Source: Erysipelotrichia bacterium | GTDB lineage: Bacteria; Bacillota_I; Bacilli_A; Erysipelotrichales; Erysipelotrichaceae | NCBI GenBank assembly: GCA_009916335.1 | Contig: SAAR01000159.1 | Coordinates: 1 to 7,853, forward strand | Direction of reading: 5' to 3' | DNA length: 7,853 nucleotides | Part shown: positions 1 through 5,568 of the stretch, piece by piece | How positions within the stretch are numbered: position 1 is the first letter of the stretch | Layout: every line of letters starts with the position of its first letter | The notes under the pieces: model-generated | What the model was told of the DNA's origin: nothing | The model's input: the letters and a program-made list of their open reading frames with translations, nothing else | The model's database searches: none | Position numbers and translations under genes: made by a program

Positions 1-887
1 TCCAGTACGCCTTCCCTATCGATCAGCACCAGGTTCCTTTTTGAAAGCAGGGCTTCCGATATCGTGCCCCAGCCGGCTTTAGCGATGACGATATCACTGG
101 CAGCGAGGTAGTTGTGGGTGTCGAAGGTTTCGATGGGTAGTTTGACGACGGTGGCTTTTCCGGTAGCGGTGATGTTGATGCCGCTGGTGGTGAAGATGGT
201 GCCGTCGTAGTTGTCGATCTGGATATTGTTCAGATCGGCCGACTTGCCGCAGGTGAAGAAGATGCTCGGGCCGTATTGAGCTTTGATGGCTGCGATGCAA
301 TCGGGATCGAAGCGGCGGCAGATGAAGCCGTTCTGTTTTCTTGGGACGGTCAGTTTGGGTGCCGGCAGCATCAGGTCGTATTCGATCAGGATGTCGAGTT
401 TGGCGTAGACTTCCCGGAATCGGGCGATGATGGTTTCGGAAAGGCCAAGGAACTCGTACTGCTCGCACCAGGTAAAGTTGGCGATGCCGATGTTGCGCAC
501 ACCTAATTGTTCCCCCACTTGGATGCCGATGGCGCTGATGTCACTGATGACACAGGCGACGGGCAGATCGCGCAAAATGGCAATTTCCGCGGCGACGGCG
601 GTATCCCAGCCGGCCATGAAATCGGTCAGTTCGTGCTCGAGACGGGGGATGTCGACCTGCAGACTATTCTCCTTGTTGACCAGACCGACCTCGGTGCGGA
701 TGTCCTTGTACACGACGCGGTCACCGAAACGGGCGAGGTAAGTTCTGGCAAAGCTGTTCTGGTACACGCCGCTCGCGACGTAAATCCGATGGTCGGTCGT
801 CTCCAAAAGTTCCTCGATGATCGCCAAGCAACGGGTCATATGCCCGAAGCCGTGGGATGAAACGTAAAATACAAGATAGTCGTTCAT
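1..887 (-). CDS. Glycosyltransferase, MurG/GT1-like fold, 3' end beyond the window
   Basis: This reading frame starts at ATG 887 and stays open to the left edge, giving 295 visible codons. The start is supported by AGAGG (about 894-898 on the minus strand) six bases upstream. The protein opens MNDYLVFYVSSHGFGHMTR, whose GxGHxxR loop is typical of GT-B fold transferases. Near the visible end, AASDIVIAKAGWGTISEAL resembles the C-terminal nucleotide-sugar binding segment (xAGxGTxxE) of MurG-like enzymes. I infer transfer of a sugar from a nucleotide donor to a cell-envelope or secondary acceptor; the acceptor cannot be told. No signal peptide or membrane helix is seen. Base composition is clearly richer in GC than the genes to its right, so this is probably the host backbone next to an acquired island. 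The family assignment is fairly safe; the exact activity is not. Confidence 0.75.
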   Translation of the reverse strand, partial: MNDYLVFYVSSHGFGHMTRCLAIIEELLETTDHRIYVASGVYQNSFARTYLARFGDRVVYKDIRTEVGLVNKENSLQVDIPRLEHELTDFMAGWDTAVAAEIAILRDLPVACVISDISAIGIQVGEQLGVRNIGIANFTWCEQYEFLGLSETIIARFREVYAKLDILIEYDLMLPAPKLTVPRKQNGFICRRFDPDCIAAIKAQYGPSIFFTCGKSADLNNIQIDNYDGTIFTTSGINITATGKATVVKLPIETFDTHNYLAASDIVIAKAGWGTISEALLSKRNLVLIDREGVL

Positions 888-1149
888 AGGATACCTCTTT
901 TTAGTACAAAATAGAAGCACAGAGTTTTGCAGAAAAACCTACAAAACTCCGCAAAAAAAAAAATCCATCGCTGACACCTTTAGTAAAGTATCTTCAATAG
1001 ATTTAAAGAAACATATAATGAAAGATTAAAAAGGATGTTAGCAATGGATAAAGTCAGTCCTGTCAAATATTTCTATAAATGAAGAAGGTCTTAAGTTGAT
1101 AATCATAAAAATCAAAAATTTCCTCAACTAAAAAAATTACAAGTCAAAT
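888..1149. other. Intergenic region between the retron RT and the glycosyltransferase
   Basis: No convincing gene lies in this stretch. It contains an 8-bp inverted repeat, GAGTTTTG (922-929) and CAAAACTC (942-949), directly upstream of the glycosyltransferase ribosome site. It also has an 11-base A run (953-963; T on the minus strand). An imperfect hairpin at 973-992 is formed by GATAC/GTGTC plus an inner TTT pairing. Read on the minus strand, the hairpin precedes the T run by nine bases, which is too far for a standard intrinsic terminator, so the end of the retron transcript is not settled. The GC-rich to AT-rich composition change falls here, marking the likely left edge of the island. 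Confidence 0.5.
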
Positions 1150-2187
1150 TCAAGATGGCGCCTGTTCAGAATTAGAAATCCAGAATATTGAATTTAATTT
1201 TTTAACATACTCATCTCCAACATCGGGTTCAATCATTTTTATATATCCAGCATATCCGTATAAATAACCTATATAATTTGAAATCAAAGTCTTTTCATTA
1301 TGTATAAGGTGGCTATCAACACCATATTTATTTATATAATAAAGTTCTTTATTTAATAATTTTTTATATTTTTGGGGACAAAAAAGTTGTCCATTTTTGA
1401 TCACTACACCAGTGACTTTCTTATCAGCCTTAAATCCGAAGAATTTTGTCTTGTTCTTATTAATTTCAAATCCTAAATGATGTAATTTGTAGGTAATGAT
1501 ATTTTTTATTTTTTCAATATCTTTATTTCTCAATTGTGTCCCAGATATTGTAATATCATCTGCATATCTCGAATATACAAAATTATATCTTTGTGAAATA
1601 ACATCTAATTCTTCATCAAAATTTGAGAGAACAATATTAGAGATAATGGGGCTTGTTGGAAACCCCTGTGCTAATACGCCATCATACATACATAAGCTGG
1701 TTAAAATTTCACTAACATCTTGTGAGTAACCTACACTAAAAAAAATATCTTTAACTGTGATAAAATTAATTTCACCAAAAAAATTAATAATATCTGTCTT
1801 ATATATCCAAAAGGGATCTTCGTGAACATGCGCTTTTGCGTTGGTTAATATGGATTTTTCTGGCACGAATGCGTGACAAGACTTAGATATTTTGATTTTC
1901 GACAATATATTACTAACTATCCATCTCTGAATTTTTTTTAATTTATAACTGGGCTGGTAAATTGTCCGTTCATCCCTATTTTTTTTTAAAATAGAATATT
2001 TAGCACAATTCTTTTGTACAAAAATGCCTATCTCCCCATCTATACCAAATAACAACCTCACCTGGTGGATGTCGAAAATCACTGGAACCCCTTTAATTAT
2101 AAGGGAACTTGCAATAATCGTTAAATGATTTTTCTCATTGTCAGTGAGACTACTTCTGTTTATATTTTGAAATACTATATTATCCAT
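1150..2187 (-). CDS. Retron-type reverse transcriptase
   Basis: This 345-residue protein is the expected size for a stand-alone retron RT. It would copy the msd part of the adjacent RNA into multicopy single-stranded DNA. Motifs appear in order: the N-terminal VPVIFDIHQVRLLFG segment (34-48); the retron-specific NAxxH motif as NAKAH (116-120); motif A DIINFF with Asp132; LAQGFPTSPIISN (172-184), the QGxPTSP element; the catalytic box RYADD (207-211) with both Asp present; and the retron region Y motif VTG (258-260) in KKVTGVVI. NAxxH and VTG together separate it from group II intron and DGR RTs. All catalytic residues are intact, so it is probably active. The ATG lies eight bases beyond the a2 arm of the RNA and has no visible ribosome site, only a T run and ATT. 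No extra domain is fused at either end. Confidence 0.95.
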   Translation of the reverse strand: MDNIVFQNINRSSLTDNEKNHLTIIASSLIIKGVPVIFDIHQVRLLFGIDGEIGIFVQKNCAKYSILKKNRDERTIYQPSYKLKKIQRWIVSNILSKIKISKSCHAFVPEKSILTNAKAHVHEDPFWIYKTDIINFFGEINFITVKDIFFSVGYSQDVSEILTSLCMYDGVLAQGFPTSPIISNIVLSNFDEELDVISQRYNFVYSRYADDITISGTQLRNKDIEKIKNIITYKLHHLGFEINKNKTKFFGFKADKKVTGVVIKNGQLFCPQKYKKLLNKELYYINKYGVDSHLIHNEKTLISNYIGYLYGYAGYIKMIEPDVGDEYVKKLNSIFWISNSEQAPS

Positions 2188-2190
2188 AAT

Positions 2191-2205
2191 AAAAAAACGT
2201 GGCTA
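2191..2205 (-). terminator. Terminator-like end of the retron RNA (a2 arm plus T7)
   Basis: On the minus strand the a2 arm TAGCCACGTTT runs directly into a seven-T tract, TTTTTTT (2197-2191), followed by ATT and the RT start codon. The a1/a2 stem closed over the internal hairpins, with a U run at its base, looks like an intrinsic terminator. It could define the RNA 3' end and limit read-through into the RT gene. The stem is long-range, closing about 147 bases, so real termination efficiency is uncertain. Confidence 0.4.
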
Positions 2206-2363
2206 CCTAAAGGAATAAACAACTCGTGCTTTTGCTTTTTAAGAGTTGCTTATTCCGGTTGTTCATAAATTTTGTTTTTTAAATTTATGAACAGCAGGTA
2301 TAAACAAGTATTAAAATAGATAATACCTACTTGTTAGTCACTTGCTAACATCTAGCCACGTTT
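2195..2363 (-). ncRNA. Retron msr-msd RNA
   Basis: This is the template and primer RNA for the RT just downstream, about 169 bases. Its ends are an 11-bp perfect inverted repeat: a1 AAACGTGGCTA (2363-2353) and a2 TAGCCACGTTT (2205-2195). Inside, in RNA order, are four hairpins. H1 is GTTAG/CTAAC with a 7-base loop (2349-2333). H2 is GTAGGTAT/ATACCTGC, 8 bp with one GU pair (2330-2294). H3 is TGTTCATAAATTT with its perfect 13-bp complement and an 8-base A-rich loop (2293-2260). H4 is 14 bp with one GU pair and a 17-base loop (2256-2212). H1 and H2 fit the msr; H4, and possibly H3, fit the msd. The priming G is most likely the one directly after a1 (2352), or the G in TTAGC at 2345. Position next to the RT start and the a1/a2 arms are standard retron features; the hairpin roles are inference. 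Confidence 0.88.
2212..2256 (-). other. Long msd hairpin of the retron RNA
   Basis: Two 14-base arms (2256-2243 and 2225-2212) pair fully in RNA, with one G-U pair interrupting a GGAATAA/TTATTCC and a CAACTC/GAGTTG block. The loop is A-rich and contains AAAAAGCAAAAGC. As the last hairpin before the a2 arm it is the best candidate for the reverse-transcribed msd. In the DNA product the G-U becomes a mismatch. The reverse transcription endpoints cannot be read from sequence alone. Confidence 0.6.
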
Positions 2364-2365
2364 AT

Positions 2366-2394
2366 ATTATACCTCCTTTGTATCTATTTTGGAA
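2366..2394 (-). promoter_or_regulatory. Candidate promoter of the retron RNA
   Basis: A perfect TATAAT (2371-2366 on the minus strand) sits so that initiation about seven bases on would fall at 2361-2359, inside the start of the a1 arm. The best -35 match at 17-base spacing is TTCCAA (2394-2389), only 3 of 6 to consensus and inside the last codons of the winged-helix gene. The RNA may therefore be made from its own promoter as well as by read-through from the operon. Confidence 0.45.
2371..2379 (-). promoter_or_regulatory. Orphan Shine-Dalgarno AAAGGAGGT ahead of the retron RNA
   Basis: A near-perfect ribosome site, AAAGGAGGT, lies just after the stop of the winged-helix gene but has no full gene behind it. 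Twelve bases past its GGAGG core is GTG (2359), opening a four-codon frame (GTG GCT AGA TGT, then TAG at 2347-2345) inside the a1 arm. Either it is a remnant, or ribosome loading here affects RNA folding. It partly overlaps the TATAAT box. Confidence 0.4.
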
Positions 2395-2683
2395 TATAAC
2401 TATGAAGAATTTCTTCATTTATAAACTCTGTCGTATCAGGATTAAACAAATCGTCAAAAGAGATACTATCTAATTTGGAATCTCGTAGAATAGCGTTACC
2501 TCTTTCAGTCAATATTATATCACCCGAATCATGAGTAATAAATTTATGATCTATTAGATAAGAAAAAACTCTTAATGTTTGTATCTCCGTAAAATTCAGA
2601 GTATCTCTTATTAGATAAAATACTTCAGAAAAATTAGATAGTTTAATTATCAATAAGCATAGTTCAATTTTAAATCTTCTCAT
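2384..2683 (-). CDS. Small winged-helix protein, retron accessory
   Basis: This 99-residue protein is not matched to a named family. Helical N-terminal residues (about 5-28) lead into a winged-helix unit at about 32-70: TEIQTLRVFSYLIDHKFI, then a short turn HDSGD, then IILTERGNAIL. The pattern 'hydrophobic-xx-G-xx-hLTxxGxxhh' is the usual wing of small HTH proteins. The acidic tail (71-99) has no motif. Its ATG overlaps the TGA of the PRTase gene (ATGA, 2683-2680), so the two are probably translationally coupled and may act as a pair. A winged-helix partner next to a PRTase-like effector is, as I recall, the arrangement of type III retrons. It could bind DNA, the msDNA or the effector; the sequence does not decide this. 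Confidence 0.8.
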   Translation of the reverse strand: MRRFKIELCLLIIKLSNFSEVFYLIRDTLNFTEIQTLRVFSYLIDHKFITHDSGDIILTERGNAILRDSKLDSISFDDLFNPDTTEFINEEILHSYIPK

Positions 2684-3771
2684 GTATTATACTTCTTTCT
2701 ATTATTGATTATATCATTTTTTCTGCTTTCTTTTGTGTCAGTTCTTTTGTCGCTCTTAATTTTCCTTTTGAATAATGGAGTCCATCTATGATTTTCCGTA
2801 ATAAGTAACGGGAAATTATTATTGGGAGCATTGATGAAGGATGCAACTGCCAAATTCATATTGTAATCTGAAAAAATTTTTATTCTTTTTTTTTGCACTA
2901 ATTCTAATAATACGCTTTTGCTCTCCTCAACTCTCTCTCTAGAACCAAAAATATAATTTTCTTCAAAAATACTTCTAGCAACAGAATAGTTAACAATACG
3001 TATTGAAATATTATTTTCCGTAGAATATTGTTCAATCATTGTTTTCCCTTGGACGGTACACTCTAACACCAATATTATAAAATAAAAATCAGGTTTGTAC
3101 TCTTTTATGTCATATATCATATCTTTATGTGCGTCAAAAAATTTTTTTACAGATTTTCCAGAACCAATAAAGTCATCCATCAAAACTACACAGTTTATTT
3201 TTTCCAAGTAAATTTTATTATATTCCCCTTCTTCAACTATATTTTTATAAATATCATTAATTTTGAACTCCAGCCTCTTAATCTGCTTCATTATAGATTT
3301 TAGCTGTGCTCTATCGGAAGTATTTGAACAATTTATTTTGAGAGTTTCCATATTATTTGTTAACAAATCTAATTGGCCTATTTGGCTTTCTAAGTACTTC
3401 TCAAAGGCTAATATATGATTGAATAAGTCTCCGATAGGGTCCATGTACGTCTTATATAAATCATTTTCATATATGCCAGTAGCACTAATGAAATAGAAAA
3501 AAAGCGCGTTAGATGTTTCAAATCTTGTAGCGCATCGTAATGGAGCAACAATATATCCATCATCCTCCGTAAACTTATATTCTGATGATTCTATAGCATC
3601 TACAAACGAGTCACCAATCTTAGTTGCAGAATAATAATTCAATTTTTCACATACTTCAAGTAATTTTTCAAACTCTAGTTCTGTCGTATTCTCTTTCCAA
3701 ATTTGTAATATTTCTATTTTTTTTTCGTATTCCTTATCAGTTAAACCCCATCTACTATTAAAGTCAAACAC
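2680..3771 (-). CDS. Phosphoribosyltransferase-like retron effector (PRTase-CE type)
   Basis: This 363-residue protein is the probable toxic effector of the retron. The key motif is VVLMDDFIGSGKS (195-207): hydrophobic strand, two acids, then a small-residue loop. It matches the PRPP-binding loop of type I phosphoribosyltransferases (hhhhDDxxxTGxT), with SGKS in place of TGGT. A second conserved-looking block, NAPNNNFPLLI (314-324) followed by RWTPLFKR (329-336), resembles the 'PNNTLP' element of PRTase-like domains in conflict systems. Residues about 120-183 are rich in charged and Leu/Ile repeats and may form a helical insertion or coiled coil. The C-terminus (336-363) is strongly basic. 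The start is GTG at 3771, chosen because AGGAGG (3787-3782) lies ten bases upstream. By family analogy it may modify a nucleotide or RNA substrate when released from RT-msDNA control; the substrate is unknown. Confidence 0.8.
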   Translation of the reverse strand: MFDFNSRWGLTDKEYEKKIEILQIWKENTTELEFEKLLEVCEKLNYYSATKIGDSFVDAIESSEYKFTEDDGYIVAPLRCATRFETSNALFFYFISATGIYENDLYKTYMDPIGDLFNHILAFEKYLESQIGQLDLLTNNMETLKINCSNTSDRAQLKSIMKQIKRLEFKINDIYKNIVEEGEYNKIYLEKINCVVLMDDFIGSGKSVKKFFDAHKDMIYDIKEYKPDFYFIILVLECTVQGKTMIEQYSTENNISIRIVNYSVARSIFEENYIFGSRERVEESKSVLLELVQKKRIKIFSDYNMNLAVASFINAPNNNFPLLITENHRWTPLFKRKIKSDKRTDTKESRKNDIINNRKKYNT

Positions 3772-3781
3772 AATATTCTTA

Positions 3782-3787
3782 CCTCCT
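3782..3787 (-). promoter_or_regulatory. Ribosome site deciding the GTG start of the PRTase gene
   Basis: AGGAGG on the minus strand, ten bases before GTG 3771. It is the only strong ribosome site in this leader and fixes the non-ATG start. Confidence 0.75.
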
Positions 3788-3832
3788 GAAAATTATTTAC
3801 TCAACTCTCGCACAAATTAATCTATTTAACCC

Positions 3833-3862
3833 ATGATACACTTATGTTCTTTCAACCTTCAA
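3833..3862 (-). promoter_or_regulatory. Candidate promoter of the retron operon
   Basis: On the minus strand TTGAAG (3862-3857) and TATCAT (3838-3833) are separated by 18 bases, with TG directly before the -10 box. TATCAT matches 5 of 6 consensus positions and TTGAAG 4 of 6. It lies about 60 bases upstream of the GTG start of the first operon gene, a sensible leader length. Confidence 0.45.
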
Positions 3863-4488
3863 TACCAAAAAAGCTGGCAATAATATACTACTCTTGAGTA
3901 AGATGTAGTTACCAAACAAACACAATCAAGGAGATATTTTTTGCTACTATTTTACTAAAAATAAAATTAAACAAGGAGTCCATTCCTGTATTCGTAATTT
4001 TTTTCACGAACAATAATAGGGAACGATACTGAATTAACGCAATTCCTGGAAATATGCGCATCACGCATGGTCGTGCTATAATTTGTGAATCTGTTATCGT
4101 CAGCATGGCGTTAGCCACTGATGATAAGAACACTTTAGGTCGTAATTATCTTGGTACGCATCCTAAGTCCCGCCAAGAATTGGCTAGCCATTTTGTCCAA
4201 AGATATCAATCGATTTTAAGAAAAAATTGAACATCTATATGTTAATTGTTAGGATGATGAGCATTTATTCGTGGTTGCAAAGTCACAAATAGCACTAGGC
4301 AAAGAGTCTCTGCGTCTCATCATCACCCAAAAAGCGTCTTGCAAGTGCTTAAGCAGCAGAACAATATAGCGAAAAATTTCAATGTAACAAGTATTGGTTG
4401 TAATTTACAGTCATGAAGTTGAGTAATTTCATTGAATTTTTGTTTTGGAATATTATTTTTATTGAAGTCACTACTAGATAACATTATC
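3863..4488. other. Gene-free region between the retron and Gabija operons
   Basis: No intact gene is supported here. The middle (about 4030-4370) is less AT-rich than its surroundings and keeps short plus-strand frames that read like protein (see 4054-4230). A second piece, 4253-4369, opens directly after an in-frame TAG with DDEHLFVVAKSQIALGKESL and ends at TAG. A 9-bp inverted repeat, GATGATGAG (4253-4261) and CTCATCATC (4316-4324), spans part of it. A perfect 14-base palindrome, AGATAACATTATCT (4476-4489), touches the gajB stop codon but has no T run after it. The best reading is decayed gene debris between two defence modules. Confidence 0.5.
4054..4230 (+). pseudogene. Short plus-strand frame, probably a decayed gene fragment
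   Basis: A 58-codon frame from ATG 4054 to TGA 4228-4230 contains MALATDDKNTLGRNYLGTHP and then KSRQELASHFVQRYQSILRK. It is protein-like in composition and of higher GC than its neighbours, but has no convincing ribosome site and no recognised family. The frame reaches back only to a TGA at 4030. The minus-strand frame across the same bases (4133-3909) looks less like protein. It may be a remnant of a larger gene whose continuation is the frame starting at 4253. A genuine small gene is possible but less likely. Confidence 0.25.
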
Positions 4489-5568
4489 TCACTCTGGCGT
4501 CCATTCTTTGATATTGTATTCCCCTGGCTTCTCTACAACTATTGCCACTGAATGCATGGCTCTAGTAATAGCTACATAGAATTGTGCTGCACTTGTATCT
4601 GCCAAGTTAAGCATTGGGTTTTTCAAAAATTTCTTCATTGGTTCTGTCGGATAAATTAGCGCTCGCAGAACAGTTTCTCCCTTACAAAGTCCAAAATTTA
4701 TAGCTTCAGAACCTTCTAAAATTTTGCTATCAATTCTATGTCTATAGCACTTCGGATTGTACCCATCCATATAACTCTGGAGGTTTCCCCAACTAACCAC
4801 AAATACACCGTCATGTTCTGTTTCCAAATCCTGTAAAGATTCTGTAGTTGGAAATTCTAAATCTTTAGGTAAAACCGAATCTGCAAAATTAATAATCTCT
4901 TGGTTGCATCGCCATGTGGAGGTTCTTTCTTCAATTTCGCATAGATTTTTAGATTCCATATCTCTAAACCAAAGTATTTTATTGAGGCCTTTGTATTTTT
5001 TGTTTTTCCGATCTGCTTTACTAGTACTATAAATTGATTGCCTTACATCGCCCACAGCAACAACTTTAATCTTGGATTTAAATAGTAATTCAATTATATC
5101 TAAATCATTACCCGCCAAATCTTGAACCTCATCAATGAATATATCATCACAAATCCCCTGTAATCTATCTATACACTCATCTTCACTGGCATTTAAAATA
5201 TCCAAAGATAGTTTTCCAATATTGTGACTGTAGACTTTCCCTGCAGCATCAAAATATCGCCTATTCCCTTTTTGAAACCTGACAGGATCGACACCTTCAA
5301 CAAAATGTAACCCATTTACTTCTTGATCTGGAAAGAGGTTATTAATATATGGTTTAATAATGTGATTAAGTAAAAATGAAAACCAGCCCATCACTTCAAT
5401 ATGATTATTAATATATCCTCTTTCCCATAACCTATCCTGTATTACCTTTTGACCTGTAGTTGTATATGTTATTATCAATATTTCTTTTGATGCCCCGTCT
5501 TCACAACACATATCAATTATCGCTTGAGTTTTTTTACCACCCGCTGGTGCCAATATAACTTTATTCAT
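4489..5568 (-). CDS. gajB: Gabija helicase GajB, compact UvrD/PcrA-like SF1 protein
   Basis: Second gene of the Gabija pair. Superfamily 1 motifs run in order: motif I APAGGKKT (7-14); motif Ia IITYTTTG (32-39); motif II (Walker B) IDEVQD (145-150); motif III VGDVRQSIY (172-180); motif IV TWRCNQEIINFA (218-229); a motif V-like segment around GLCKGETVLRALIYP (293-307); and motif VI YVAITRA (331-337). At 359 residues it is shorter than the roughly 490-residue GajB I recall from Bacillus cereus, so part of the accessory subdomains is reduced. Motif I differs from the usual GxGKT, with Lys replacing the second Gly. The ATG overlaps the gajA TGA (ATGA, 5568-5565) and has no ribosome site of its own, so translation is probably coupled. 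In known Gabija, GajB binds GajA and senses DNA ends or nucleotides. Family call is confident; the gene name rests on the pairing. Confidence 0.88.
   Translation of the reverse strand: MNKVILAPAGGKKTQAIIDMCCEDGASKEILIITYTTTGQKVIQDRLWERGYINNHIEVMGWFSFLLNHIIKPYINNLFPDQEVNGLHFVEGVDPVRFQKGNRRYFDAAGKVYSHNIGKLSLDILNASEDECIDRLQGICDDIFIDEVQDLAGNDLDIIELLFKSKIKVVAVGDVRQSIYSTSKADRKNKKYKGLNKILWFRDMESKNLCEIEERTSTWRCNQEIINFADSVLPKDLEFPTTESLQDLETEHDGVFVVSWGNLQSYMDGYNPKCYRHRIDSKILEGSEAINFGLCKGETVLRALIYPTEPMKKFLKNPMLNLADTSAAQFYVAITRAMHSVAIVVEKPGEYNIKEWTPE

Noticed and set aside
94..860. Open frames at 94-468 (minus), 276-506, 427-741 and 507-860 (plus)
   Set aside because: They lie inside the glycosyltransferase in other frames; their Arg/His/Pro-rich or low-complexity products are typical shadows of GC-rich coding DNA.
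953..992. Hairpin plus T11 as an intrinsic terminator for the retron transcript
   Set aside because: The hairpin ends nine bases before the T run and its stem is weak, so the standard geometry is not met.
1496..1729. Plus-strand frame of 77 codons
   Set aside because: It is antisense to the catalytic core of the RT, which is unmistakably coding on the minus strand.
3909..4133. Minus-strand frame of 74 codons
   Set aside because: No ribosome site, no motif, and the plus strand over the same bases reads more like decayed protein.
4476..4489. Palindrome AGATAACATTATCT as the gajB terminator
   Set aside because: The stem is AT-rich with a two-base loop and no T run follows it.
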